64,000 bases of DNA. Origin: Apiospora phragmitis. Lineage: Eukaryota > Ascomycota > Sordariomycetes > Amphisphaeriales > Apiosporaceae. A program made the position numbers and the translations under genes. The notes beneath the pieces are model-generated. The model saw nothing but the letters and a program-made list of their open reading frames with translations. It had not been told where the DNA came from and ran no database searches. The stretch covers positions 724,501-788,500 of the forward strand of contig JAQQWL010000006.1 of NCBI GenBank assembly GCA_038363925.1, in the 5' to 3' direction. Position 1 is the stretch's first letter, and each line of letters opens with the position of its first letter. Shown here in pieces: positions 1 through 12,749 of the stretch.

Positions 1-420
1 TACACGGTTACGCCATCCCTCTGTATATTATCTTTACTAGGAAAACGTACCTCTCTTTTTAATACGAAAATAGCCGATTATTAAAGAACTAAGGGATCGT
101 AATTGTTAAAAATAGTTAAACTATAAATAAAAAAGGCGAAAACTAAATTCGACACTTTAATTAATATATTAAGTCTCGTATAAAAAATCGTTATTACCTT
201 TTAGTTTTAAACGGCTACGAAAGCTATTACTTAATAATTTTTGAGCTTTTTTATAAAAAAAACTCGATTATTATATTTTATATACTTTTTTATTTATTAT
301 ATAAACTTTAACCTTTTAATATTAATTATTTTCGTATATTAAAAAAGGCGTACGGAAAAGAAATTAAATATTTTATATAAGCGTATATTACTTATATCTT
401 AAAAAAAAACTTCCTATTAA
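1..420 (+). mobile_element. Relic of pogo-type transposase (DDE core fragment)
   Basis: The plus-strand frame beginning at 195 reads YLLVLNGYES. This corresponds to the first catalytic Asp region (LDGHxSH) of pogo/Fot1 transposases with Asp changed to Asn and His to Tyr, both RIP-type transitions. The fragment is collinear with the better preserved copy at 13740-13920, so the two are direct repeats of one family. It is cut by the start of the window, and there is no coding capacity left. Confidence 0.6.
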
Positions 421-2203
421 CGTTTTTAAAAGCGTTTTAAGCGATTTTTACCGTTTTAAATATATAAGGAGGCTTTTAAAAAATAGGACTTATCCCGTAT
501 AATCCGGAATATATTATTTTATAATTAGATATAAAGTTATATATTTTAATACCTCCGGGGACGTTTTTTAACCTATTTATTCTTTAAGAATTAAAAACTT
601 TAAATAATTTAATTAAGGCTTAATCTTAAACCGAATACGTTCGAAACCGTATCGTATAATATTAAAATAACTTTTTAATATTTATTTTAATTAGTTTTAA
701 TTAAATCGTAAAGGTTATAATATATATTATATACCGAATTACTCTTTTAAAAAGTAAGAACGCGATATTTTAAAAAGTAAATAAGATATTTAGCCGGCGC
801 CGCCGTACGAAACAAAAACGGTTATAAAATAGAATATCACTTCGTATATAAGCTAGAAAAGATTTATAGTTTTAAAAGGACGTTAATAGATAATTATAAA
901 ATAAATCGCATCGGAGGAGTAGTTATATGAGAACGTTTAGGACACGCTTATAACGCTATAAAATCTACGGGGGAGCCCGGGTATAATACGCGTACTTATT
1001 AGAATAATATAAAAGTATTTAAAGATAAAAATTCCGATTAATTTTAATATATTAAATACGTTATGGTGAAATTAATTTATATTTTATTAAAAAAGGTGTA
1101 AAAAAATAAGACATTCGCTTATATAAGATATTCGCTTATAGGATATATTATACTTTATAATATACGTTAAACTAAATAATCGTATAATCTAATCCGGCGG
1201 TATCGGAATTAGAAAAAAAAAGGATAATATCTTATAACGTTTAGGTACTTATAAATCTAAGGTTAAACGTCGGGCCTAAAATATCCCGTAATATCGCGAA
1301 CGATTACTCCGTACGGAAACCGGGTATCTCTCGCTTAGGCGGTGGTTATTCGACTATCTGTTCTCGGGAAGAGTATAGAACATCCTCTTTTCAAGTTTCC
1401 GAAATCGGTTCTATCGGTCGGTCTTATTATTATATAAAAGCGGCCGGTAATATTAAACTTACGAGCTTAGGTTTAAAAAATCCGTTTATTAATATATCGA
1501 TTCTATATTTTTTAAAGTAATTAAAAAGCTCCTTTTAAAATATATACTTAATTTAATTAAATTCGTTAATAAATACTTTTTAAAAAGAGCTTCTTTTTAT
1601 TTTTAATATATAATATTTTAAAACGTATCGTATAAGGTATATTATAAATAATTCGGGTATTATTTCTTTAAAAAGTAAGTCTAAAGGTTCAAGTTTTTAA
1701 AAAGCGAGGTTAACGTTTCTTTTTTAAATTATTAAAAAAATCCCGGTATTTTAAAAAACTTCTTTATATATAAATAGTTCGGGGTTTAAAATCGTCGGTT
1801 TATTTAGGTTCGATACGTCTAGGCTCGGTCTCGATTCGCCGATCGTAATTAATTCTATTTTAATAAGGGTTATTATTTTATAAATCGTATAATAAAGTTA
1901 TTTAAATATATAATTATATATAATTTAGCTAGTTTTATATATAATTCGGAACCTAGTCTCCTCCTTATAATATATACTCGGGAAAAGGGGTTCCTCTTCG
2001 TACGGTTAATTTAGTTCGGCTCTTCCTCCGAATTTCTAACGGACGGAAATTCTCGAGGCTCTTTAGCACGGTCGCCCTTACATTAATAGGGGCGTAAAAC
2101 CATTTTTTTACTCTTATTAATTTATAATTACTTTATATAATTATTAATTAGTATTAAATAAGCTTTCTTATATATATATAAATAAGTTTTAAGTTTTATT
2201 AAA

Positions 2204-2345
2204 GTTGTATTACTATATTTTATTATTTATATTTATTTTTAATACGAGCTACGAGGTGTATCGTATACCCCTCTTAATAAAACTAAAAAGGGGTTCGTGC
2301 GCGCAGGTACGTGGCACCCCTTTTAGAGTAATATGGAAAACCTTA
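2204..2345 (+). repeat. Left arm of a dispersed inverted repeat pair
   Basis: This segment, with the landmark TATCGTATACCCCTCTTAAT followed by a GCGCAGGTACGTGGCAC-like stretch, recurs in reverse complement at about 12575-12702. Differences between the arms are largely C/T and G/A. It contains a small imperfect palindrome (AAAAGGGGT near 2290 and ACCCCTTTT near 2318). It overlaps the 5' side of a Copia-type pol relic. It may be an LTR or an insertion; the element of origin is not identified. Confidence 0.6.
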
Positions 2346-2560
2346 GTTCCTGCTATTTTAATAATTATATCCCTCCGAGAGTCGTACAGAGAAAAAGAGA
2401 TCTCATAGATTTATTATATCGATAGCAAGGATAACCCGGTAAACGCCCTTACTAAGGTATCCCTAAACAAGGCCCTCGAGTAAATAGTCTCGATAAACAG
2501 CCTTACCGTACTTATAAAAGCGTATATCGAAAGGCTAAACTCGTACGTCCTTAATAAAGT
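2340..2560 (+). mobile_element. Ty1/Copia-type pol 3' end (RNase H tail) relic
   Basis: The plus-strand frame contains SLRESYREKEIS, a stop, IYYIDSKDNPVNALTK and then a tail ending ERLNSYVLNKV. The order of an ISLRESY-like helix followed by IDSKDNPADALTK is the typical C-terminus of fungal Copia RNase H; here Ala-Asp is read as Val-Asn. The remainder of the element upstream (integrase, reverse transcriptase) cannot be recognised with confidence. The pogo insertion begins 270 bp downstream. Confidence 0.6.
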
Positions 2561-2830
2561 ATAACGTATCGCGATATACGACGGCACCTTTATTATTATT
2601 ACTATTTTTAAACCGTTTTATTTAATTTATAATAAAAAGTAATATATATTAATATATAATAACTTCCTTTATTATTATTATTAAATAATTAAAATAATTA
2701 ATTAAAAAGATTTATTATTTAATAAAATTAATATTAAAAAGGTATAATATTACTTATATGACTAAAGTAAGCACCGAATACTAGATTAGCGTAAATTATC
2801 CGTACGAGACCCTCGGGAAAAGAAGGCCTA

Positions 2831-2874
2831 AGCCAGCTGACGGTGCTACGGTCACCTCATGCAACGGCGACCCT
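2831..2874 (+). repeat. Left terminal inverted repeat of the pogo-type element
   Basis: Begins AGCCAGCTGACGGTGCTACG directly after TA at 2829-2830. It pairs with 12437-12480 in reverse complement with 41 of 44 matches, the three mismatches being C/T or G/A. Confidence 0.85.
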
Positions 2875-3507
2875 TAAATTTAAATAGCCCCCGAAAGCAC
2901 TATATATAAATTAGTATATAAACTAGTTAGCTTTTAATTTATAATTAATTAAATAATACTATTTTTTCCCTTTTCTTTTCCTTTTTTTAATAGGTTATAA
3001 ACTTAACGAGTTCGTATTATAACGCGCGATTTAAAATATTATAAATAGCTCGTTAATAAAATAAGCCGCCGAGAAGTATAATATCCTTAAAATAATTCTA
3101 AAGGCTCAGATTCACGGCCGTAAGATTATAAAATAACGGAATAAGTCCTTTTAAGCCTTAATAATAGCGGAAGAGTTTTAGATCGTAACTTAATACTTTA
3201 TATAATATAATTTAAGCTATTTACCGGCGTACGTTATTTTTTAGATATTCGCTTCGCGGATTTTTTAAACTAATAAAATTAATATAATACTCGGTAAGCA
3301 CTAGGTTAAAAAATTTATTACTCGCTATTTATTTATTAATACTACTTTTTTTAAAAGGATAGATTTTTTAAGGCTTAACGTAACTTCCGTAAAAAAATTA
3401 TCGAGTTTTTTAAGCGGCTTAATAATCCTATTCTAAAATCGATCCCTCTAGAGTTTCGGTTTAACGTTAACGAGATCGGTAACTAGTTCGGTTATAAAAC
3501 GAATATA

Positions 3508-4205
3508 TGTAACGAACGCTATCTGGGTTCTAAAAGAAACATAGTAAGACGTATTAGGGTTTATATTGGTAATACGAGAGAGTATCCGAACGTGCGATAG
3601 AAGTCGCTTTTATCGATATAATGGGTAATAGCTTATAAAAACGAATAGTAATTAAGGTGCGTAAGCTTAGGGGTATTTATAATAATTTCGTTAAAACTAT
3701 TTATTTTATTAATAAGTTAAAATTAATATTTAAATTAATTATTAAAATAAAGAGTATTTATATAGAATATATAAAGGAAATATTTATCGTTATATATTTA
3801 ATCCTTTTTTTATTAATTTATTATTATTTAATAATCTTTTTTAAGCGTGCTCGGTATTATTTAGTAATCGCTCTTAATTACGCTCTATGCTGTTTAGTAA
3901 TCGTTTTTAATTACGTTTTATATTATTTAGTAATCGCTTTTAATTACGCTCTATATTATTTAGTAATCTCGCTTAAGCGTTTATTATACTACGTAACTTA
4001 TTATCGGTCGCCGTTACTTTATAAACGCGTTTACTTTATCGCCGGGCGTGGTAATAACGTTACTCGTTATTAAAGAAAGTCTGGTTTCGTGTTTATATAA
4101 TTGGCGGTACGGTCCGTAGTTATAATATTATAGCCTGTTCGGGGTATAGTAGTCCGTACCGGTGAATAAGGTTTTTTAGCCGCATAATTAGGTCAGGTTA
4201 TAATA
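3508..4205 (-). repeat. LTR (3' LTR of the minus-strand Gypsy element)
   Basis: Direct repeat of 10536-11233, same length (698 bp), beginning TGTAACGAAC and ending GGTTATAATA on the plus strand. Divergence from the other copy is mostly C/T and G/A. Contains three tandem 33-bp units (3861-3959) and a plus-strand open frame of 138 codons (3657-4073) also present at the same offset in the other LTR. Confidence 0.9.
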
Positions 4206-7200
4206 CTATCCTCCTCTTTTTAACTATTTTATTTTTAAAGTATTAATTTTATAAATATTTTAGCCGTCCGCTTATCGTAATTTATAATAAGTTTTTCCTT
4301 CCTTATCGTTTTCGTTATAATATATATTTATTATAAATAGTCGCGTCGAAAAATCTCGAATTAAGCCTAATCGTTCCTTTACTATTCGTTATACAGATTT
4401 CGTCGAAGCCTTTTTTAAATTCGGTTTCGAAGTTATACTTTATAATCGTTATTTTATAAAGGGGTAATTTTATATAATAATAAAAAGCGTTAATAAGTAT
4501 AAAGAGTATATTCGTACTAGTTATGCGTACAATAGTACCGGGGTCTTACTATCCTTTTTACGGCGTATACAGAACGAGCACGACCGCCTGTCTCGGGAAG
4601 AGTCCGCCATAAAAGCTCACTTCTTAGAGCTTTAGCGCTAAATTAACGAGGCCGTTACTCGCCTTATTCGTTTTCGTAAATAAAAAGAGATAACTCGTAC
4701 CTAGGAAATAAAATTAGTATAGCGTGGTTTACGCTTTTTAAACGAATTAGAGGAGCAAGAGCGTCGGGAGTTTAAAACCGTTATGGCCGTTTAGACCTAC
4801 GGGGGTTTTAATATTATTAATTAAAACGCGACCGATTTTTTTTTTAAGCCGATCTTTAAAATTATTATTTAAACGCTCATAATTTTTTAATAGTATTCGT
4901 TAAATATTTTTTAAATTTTTAAGTATTATTTTTTAATAAGTAATTTTTTTATTAAACGAGGTATTAAAAGCTTCGTTTTTTCCTTTTTTTATCAATAATC
5001 CCGTCGATTTTATACTCGTGCTAATCTATTTCGATTTTTAATTATATATCGATTAAATTTTTTTCGGCCGTTAATTTGAATAATAAAATATAAAATATAA
5101 AGTATATCTATATTATTTTAAATAGTAATAATTAGTAATTAGTTTTTAAAATAACTTTTATAATTTTAAATAGTTTTATTTTTTTAAAATCTAATTTATC
5201 GCTTAGCCGTTTTATTTTAATATTTCGTTATAAAAGGTAAACTTTTTCTCCTTTTTTAAAAGTTAATCCTTTTAATTTTACTTAATCGGCATATCCTTTT
5301 ATTCGCTATTAAAAAAAGGTAAAGTTTTATTATAATATAATTTAAAGTTCCTTTAATTTTTCGATTTATATAGTTATAATTAATACTAACTCTTTTTTTA
5401 AAAGTTTTCTAATAATTTCCGGGTTATACCCGTAGTTACTCGGAATAATAAGATATATGTAACTTCGTTATTTATGTTATTATAAACGAATTAAGCTATA
5501 AATAATAATTACATTTAATTATTTTATTTATAATTAATATAATAGCGTAAATATTATTTTAAAGTTTAATTTATCCGCTCAATTTATTTATCCGTTTAAA
5601 AGTAATAAGCCGTAAATAGTTTATACTTAATTCTAAGTTACGTTATAAATAATTTTTAGAATTTAGCGGTAAATAGTTTATCTTTATTAGAGATAATTAT
5701 TTCGGGTAGCCCGTACTAGTTGACGATTATTTAGAGGAACGTATATATTAGGTCGTTAATATTATTAAATTCTTTATATAATAAGAAATAAGTATATTTC
5801 GTAAGTTTATTTATAATTATTAAAATATTATTATAATCGACCTTAATTAAGGGTTTTTTTAATAGGGTAGCTTAATAACGAAATTAAGTGTAATAATTTT
5901 TTATACTTTATTTAACGGTGAGATCAGCTATAATTTTTTATATAGTTAATATTTAGCGGCTTTAGCCTTGTTATAAAGGTTATATTTACTGATTACCTTA
6001 GCCATAATTAGCTTAAAGTTTTTATAATCGAATTATTTAGTAATCCTTTTTTAGGTTTTAAATATTCCTTAATATTTATATACGGGGTGCTCGTAGAATT
6101 CTTAAATAAAGTCTTCGCGGTATTATTTAGGGATATAGATCTTGTTTTAATAAAAAGTAAGACCGTCGCGGTCTTCGAAGTACTTTTTAAAGTAATTCGT
6201 AAGGTCGAGGTTCTAACTAAGTTATTAAAACTTAGTAACCTAGTTATTATTATGCTAGACGTAGTTCGTAGCGTTCAGTTATTTTAAAGGTGCGAGGTTA
6301 CCGTCTTGGTCGTAAGTAAGGATTGTTCGCGTTTCGGGCGGAATTTCCTCCTGGTGGTCCGGTCGTTGGCTTAGTACGTCGGCGCGACTATTCTCGTTAC
6401 CTTTTCGATAGATAATAGTAAGGTTAAATTTTAATAAGAATTCGGACTATCGTATTTATTATTTATTTAATTCTTTAATAATAATAAACGTTATAAGGTT
6501 TTTATAATCGGTATAGACTTTAATTAGTTTTATTATTTCGTTAAAATAATATTTCTATTTTTTACAAGTTTTAATAATAGCTATTAATTTTTTATTATAA
6601 ATCTAATAGTTTAATTCTAATCCGTTAAGCTTTTTCGAAAAAAATACGACGGGGTACGACTTTCCGTTATCGTTTTATTAATTTAATTACCTTCTGATCG
6701 CATAATTTAATATATCGGTCTCGATTTTAAAAGGTTTAAACGGGTTTATTACGCGAAGTGCTAGTTCGTTAAAAATTCGTTCTTTAATATCGTAAAAGGC
6801 TTTATTTTTTTTTCCGTTTATTAAAATAGTTCGTCCTTTTTTATTAGGTTTATTAAAGGTATTGTTATCTTATTAAATTTAGGAACGAAAATCCGGTAGT
6901 AATTAGCTAGTTTTAAAAAGGATTTAATTTTTATAACGTTTATAAGCGTGGGCTATTTTTTAATTATTAAGATTTTTAAAGGTTCTATTCGGATTTCGCC
7001 TGGGGATATTACGTATCTTATAAAAGTAACGGATCGTTAATAGAATTCGTTTTTTTTTAAATTAATTAATAGGTTAGTATCTTGTAGCTTTTAAAGTATT
7101 AATTTTATATGCTTTCGGTATTATTCGTTGTTTTTAGAGTAAATAAGGATGTTATTAAGGTATATTATAATAAACTTATTGAGGTATTTTTGTAAAATAT

Positions 7201-10200
7201 AGTTAATTATAGTTTAAAAATTAATTAATACGTTAATTAAATTAAACGGTATAGCTTAATATTTAAAATAGCCGTATTTAATTCGGAACGCGGTTTTTTA
7301 CTCCTTTTTTTTAATTCGGATTAGGTTATATATATTAAAGAGGTTGAATATTATAAAAATTTTAGCGTATAATAATTTATTCTGTAAATCGCCGATTAAA
7401 AATAAAAGGTATCGGTTTTTAATAATAATTTCGTTAAGCTTTTAATAATTAATATATATACGTTATTTAAGTTTCCCGTCCCTACTCTTTTTTTGAGATT
7501 TTCCGTAATATATTTTTTTAAGGCTTATTTATATTTTTGGTTAAGTTTATATATAAATATAAATAAGGGTTTTTTTTTATTTTTAAAGGGTATTTTATAA
7601 TTTTATTATATGTAAGGTTATAAGCTTATTTTTAATTTCTTATTAAAAAGTGTTTCGAATTACCGGTACTTTTTTAATATAATTATTATAACGTTCGGCT
7701 TAAGCTCTTTAATAATAATATATACTTTAAAGATTTTAAATTTATTAAAGGGTCGTTTCTTAGATCGTTACTTATTAATTAAACCTTTTTTTAATATATT
7801 TTATTAAAGTTAGCTTATTTTTTAATTAATTTTAAAATTATTTACCCGTAATTAGGATATTTTTAAAATTATATCGTATTTTACGACGTTTGTAATATTA
7901 TACGTAATTCGTTTATAACGTTTTTTAATATTGACCGAAAGGTTCGCGATTTTTTTCTATATTTTTTTATTGTTATAGGTTATAAATCTTTTATTAATAG
8001 TTTTAAGTCGGTATAAAGCGTTTTTTTCTTATTATTCGAATTTAAAATAATTAACGATTCGTAATAAAATATAGTTTTTTTACGTTTTGTTATTAAATAA
8101 TGTTTTAATATAAACTCTTTCTATATTTAGTATTAATATAATATATTTATAAATAGCTCGATTATCCGTTATTTAATATAGGGACTTGTTTTAGTCCGCC
8201 TATTATCGTCTTTTTATAATAGGCGGCGTTTATTTCCCGAACGCTGCGTTTGTAGGTTATTGACGATATCTTGCGATCGATCCTCGTATCGTCGCCATTA
8301 TTCTTTCCGTTCTTTATAGGGCGTTTTTTAGTATGTTAATAGGGGTGTTTTTATACTCCTCCCCGTATGAAATGCTATCCTTAATGCTTAAGGTTCGGGT
8401 TTTTCTAATAATTTAAAGGTTTATTAGGTTCGCGGTAGTTTATAAGCGCTTTGCGGGTTTTTTAATATAATAAGGGGGTTTTTTTATTAAGTATATACCT
8501 GTACGTTTTAAAAGTATTAGGCGCTTTTTTTTAGACGTTTATAGGCTTGCGATTTTTCTTAAGCGTGTTTAAGGTATTGGTTCTCGAAGTACTCTTTTTA
8601 ATCTCGTCCTTTTAAGTGGTATTGTCGTGGCTACCGTAAATCTTTCTATATTAATAGGTACGTGTGTCGTCCGTTTAGGATTGACGTTCGGATTTTTTTA
8701 ATAATATAATTCGGGTATGGTTACGTAATAAGTTGTTTACCGATCTTTCGGGGGAATTATTTATATTCGAGCTTCTTCGCGAGGTATTTTATATAAACGT
8801 TATGTATATACGAGATTTATAAAAGCGTGAAGTGTTTTTTATATATAAGAGAGATTTATAAGTTATTTTTTATTATATAGTTACCGTAGATTTTTTAATT
8901 AAAACCGGCCGTAATAAATATTTAGTGTAAGTATTTCGAATCGGGGTAAGAAATACTAAGGATGGCTAACCACTTATCGATCTTAAAGTCTTTAAATTTA
9001 GCGATTTCGTTTATTAGTTTATTTATTAGTATATTTATTAAACGTTTATAATTTATTAATTACTTTAATTAGTTTATAATGTTATTTATTAAATTACTAT
9101 TTTCGTTATGAGGAAAGGGTTGCTCCTTTCGTATTATCGCAACGTTTCGGTTATGGTCCTCCCCGCCTTCGGGGCTTTAAAGAATTATCCGGTACTTTCT
9201 TTATTTACTAAATAAGCGGTATACCTATTATTATAATAAGCTGTTTAGGATAGGTTACCGTATTTAATAATAACGTTGTTATTTTTAATAATTATTTTAA
9301 AAGTATTTTTTACCTTAATAACATTAATATGTCGTTTTTTTAAAACTCGTTAAAAATCTTTCCTCGGTGCTTAATATTTTCGAACGTAATATCTTAGTTT
9401 TTAATAATTATAATAAATACCGCGTAACTTTTTATTTTATTTATTATGTTTAATAGCGTTAAGGTTTATAAGCTTACTATAATAATTATACGCCGTAATA
9501 TTCCTAGGCGGTATATAATTATATTAACGTGGTCGCCCCGTATTAATTTAAGTTCGACTGGTTTATTATTAAGGTCCGCTTTATTTCTCGCGGCGTCGTT
9601 TATATATACGGGTATCGATCTTAATAATAAATTTTATATATAAAAAGAAGTTATTAGAGGCGTTAAGCCGGCTAAGTTCGTTCTTAATATTATCCTTTAA
9701 TCCTTAGTAATATATTATAATTTTCGTAACTTCGGTATAGTTTAATTAAATTATAATACGCCGGAACTTAGCTGTATAAGAGGCGGCTAATCCGTTTTAC
9801 TTAAAGGTTTTAAGCTCCTTTTCCGCCTGTCGTTTTTTATCGAGGTCTTAAAAGAATGACTTAAAGGCTTGTTTAAAGCCGTCGTAACTTTTGAAAATAC
9901 GTTATACTTTTATGCGGCATAGTTTAATTTATTAATCGTTTTTTACGAGTTTATTTAAATAGGGTTTGAATTAAGCGAGTGTTTTATTTTTAAAGAATAA
10001 GGCGGCGTAAATAACTCGCTAGGTAACGTTTTAGAACGTTTTTTTATAAAACCGTTAATAGGTTTTAATTTAAATAAGGAAGCCTCGGAGGTTTTTATTT
10101 ATTCCGTTAAAAGGGGTTAACGTATTAATCTTTATGCCCTTTTTTAATATAATAAGGGTTTAAATAATATTAATAGTTATACGGAGGAGACGCACCTTTT

Positions 10201-10535
10201 TACGTAGCTTATCGATATTATGGGGTGTCTATTTTAGGGTGCCCTTGGCTAGGAGCTCGTTTCGCTTCTTCTCGAGCTTGACGTAGTGATACTAGTAGTT
10301 GGCGCTCTTTTATTCGAGTTCTTTAATTCGTTTAGCTAGCGCTTATCGTGTAGGCTCGTCGTTACTGTCGTTGCTATCAACTTCCATAGTAGGGTCTCAT
10401 TGGGAGGTGCTAGGGGTGGCGATAAGAGTCTTTCTTTATCGGACGGTGTTACTAGGGCCAGGTATAGATATAGTTTTTGTGGTATTATTATTTAAAGGTC
10501 TAAGTAGTGATTTATAAGAATAAAAGTAATTAAAA

Positions 10536-11233
10536 TATAACGAATACTATTTAAGTTTTAAAAGAAACTTAATAAAACGTATTAGGGTTTATATTAATAA
10601 TACGAAAGAGTATCTAAACGTGCGATAAAAGTCGCTTTTATTAATATAATAAGTAATAGTTTATAAAAATAAATAATAATTAAGGTGCGTAGGTTTAAAA
10701 GTATTTATAATAGTTTCGTTAAAACTGTTTATTTTATTAATAAATTAAGATTAATATTTAAATTAATTATTAAAATAAAAAGTATTTATATAAAATATAT
10801 AAAAAAAATATTTATTATTATATATTTAATCCTTTTTTTATTAATTTATTACTATTTAGTAATCTTTTTTAAACGTGCTCGGTATTATTTAATAATCGCT
10901 CTTAATTACGTTTTATACTGTTTAATAATCGCTCTTAATTACGCTCTATACTGCTTAGTGATCGCTCTTAATTACGTTTTATATTGCTTAATAATCTCGT
11001 TTAAACGTTTGCCGTACTACGTAATTTATTATTGGTCGCCGTTACTTTATAAGCGTGTTCGCCTTATCGCCGGGCGTGGTGGTGGCGTTGCTCGTTATTA
11101 AAGAAAGTCTGGTTTCGTATTTATATAGCTGGCGATGCGGTCCGTAGCTATGGTATCGTAGCCTGTTCGGGGTATGGTAGTTCCGTGCCGGTGAGTGGGG
11201 TTTTTGGCCGTATGGTTAGGTCGGGTTGTAATA
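10536..11233 (-). repeat. LTR (5' LTR of the minus-strand Gypsy element)
   Basis: Direct repeat of 3508-4205. Begins TATAACGAAT (the TG end changed to TA) and ends GGTTGTAATA on the plus strand. The 33-bp tandem units lie from 10889, and the open frame 10685-11101 sits at the identical offset of 149 bp. Confidence 0.9.
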
Positions 11234-12436
11234 GTATAATAATTATTAAACCTATTAAAATAAAGAGAATATTAATTATAAACTCCTTTAACCGAAAATA
11301 GGCTTCTACGGTCGAATATAATAACGTTTTAAGCCGAGCCTTACCTCCTTTTATTATATTTAAAAGTTAATAGGTCCAGTAGTAATAGTTTTTAAAAAAA
11401 GAGGACTCGCTACCGGATATTATAAAGGATTAGGTTTTTACGGCATCCTTTAAAGGCTAGACTAATAAAGAGCTAGTCCTAATATAACTAAATAAGGTCT
11501 TCATCTTTTATATAAAGCCTTAAAACGAAAACTAGTGGCGGCTTATCATCTTAAATAGTTATAATAGCTATGTAAGCGAGGATTTTATTATAACGTGCTT
11601 AAAATATAAAATATAGCTTTTCTTCTTTCCGGTATACTCGTTACATTTATTATAACCCCTAGATCTTAATCCTTTTAATATATTAAAAGATATTTATTAT
11701 TAAAAAATAACCCTATACTATATAAAGCTTAATAATATAAATATAAATAAAAGGAATTTCTTTTAATATTACGAATTAATTAAAAAGTTTACCTTTCGGC
11801 CGTATATAATAGCTGGCGGTTAAGCTATAATTAATATATTCCCTCGTAATATTAATAAGCCCCTTACTAGCCGGAACCGGAGGATAGAAAACTAGGTAGA
11901 AGCAGGACTATCTAAGCCTCTCCCCGACGTTTCCGATAAATAATTCTCCTTTATAGCGTTATTAATACTTATAACTAGCCGCTTAATTAAAGAGTTAACG
12001 GATACGCTTAATAGTAATAATATTATTTTTAATAGCGCGACCCGCCGGGTTTTATTCCGGAAACTCTTAAAGAGTTTAAATACTTTAAATAGCTAGATCG
12101 GCTAATTAGAGCACGAGAAATTAATTTTAAAAAGTAATTTAAAAAAAGAAAGAGGTAAAAAGAGGAAAAGAGTAATACTTAACCCTAACTAGAAGTTTAC
12201 GCGTATACGAGATGCTATAGTAATTAAAAAAGAAATAAATAGCGTTACACCGGAACCCCAGGCTATTACTCCTCTATCGTCGGCGCCGGAAGCCGTTATA
12301 ATTAAATTTAACTTTAAATTTAAGATTAAGAGTGTTATAGAAGCGTTTCGAGACTAAAACAGTGTTTTTAAGATTTTGTATTAATTTTTAATTAAATTAT
12401 TCGTATTATTATTATATAGTATTATTGTTAGTTTTT

Positions 12437-12480
12437 AGGGTCGCCGTTGTATGAGGTGACCGTAGCACCGTTAGCTAGCT
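12437..12480 (-). repeat. Right terminal inverted repeat of the pogo-type element
   Basis: Reverse complement begins AGCTAGCTAACGGTGCTACG and is followed on the plus strand by TA at 12481-12482. It is the partner of 2831-2874. Confidence 0.85.
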
Positions 12481-12574
12481 TATAATTAAAAGGGGGAACA
12501 GGCTAATTCTATCGCTAAAATAAAACACTACTAGTATTAGAACAGCTAGAATTAAAACTATTTATATTACTTTA

Positions 12575-12702
12575 AAAAAAGTGCTACGTACCTGCGTGTA
12601 CAAACCCGTTTTTTATCTTATTAAGAGGGGTATACGATACCCCTCGTAACTAGCACTATAAATAGGTATAAATAATAGAATATAATAATATAATACCACT
12701 TA
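12575..12702 (-). repeat. Right arm of the dispersed inverted repeat pair
   Basis: Reverse complement matches 2204-2345 through the TATCGTATACCCCTCTTAAT landmark and the GCAGGTACGTAGCAC stretch. It lies 95 bp outside the pogo right end, whereas the left arm is about 490 bp outside the left end, so the arms are not simply part of the pogo element. Confidence 0.6.
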
Positions 12703-12749
12703 AACCCTTATTTATACGTACGTACGAAAGCTTATTTAATAAAAACTTA

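Larger units (their letters stand above)
3508..11233 (-). mobile_element. Ty3/Gypsy LTR retrotransposon relic, minus orientation
   Basis: A 7726-bp element bounded by two LTRs of exactly 698 bp in direct orientation and by a 5-bp target duplication (ATATA at 3503-3507, GTATA at 11234-11238, one G/A change). Pol motifs on the minus strand occur in Gypsy order. Reverse transcriptase is at 7136-7162, reading YLNNILIYS where the active family has YLDD. RNase H is at about 6600-6750, with an ETD motif and FFSKKLNGLELNY. The integrase core is at about 5640-5745, with GLPEIIIS and KDKLFTAKF followed by a stop in place of Trp. The changes Asp to Asn and Trp to stop are G-to-A events, as RIP produces. 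Gag should lie toward 8500-10500 but I could not identify it. Confidence 0.9.
2831..12480 (+). mobile_element. Fot1/pogo-type DNA transposon, split by a Gypsy element
   Basis: Bounded by 44-bp terminal inverted repeats (2831-2874 and 12437-12480) that differ at three transitions only, each flanked outside by TA (2829-2830, 12481-12482), the target of Tc1/mariner/pogo elements. Plus-strand transposase remains read through both halves: the left half (about 3300-3507) contains RFNVNEIGN, equivalent to the family FNxDExG motif; the right half (11539-11700) contains RLIILNSYNSYVSEDF and PLDLNPF, equivalent to the DGHxSH and QPLD motifs. Removing the nested 7726-bp element plus its 5-bp duplication leaves 1919 bp, the usual size of Fot1. 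All catalytic Asp codons seen are changed to Asn, so it is dead. Confidence 0.85.

Noticed and set aside
2205..2408. Plus-strand frame of 67 codons starting with a hydrophobic stretch
   Set aside because: Its second half is the Copia RNase H relic and the first half is AT-rich repeat; not a gene.
10299..10517. Plus-strand frame of 72 codons inside the Gypsy element
   Set aside because: Antisense to the element and next to the LTR; low-complexity translation with no family match.
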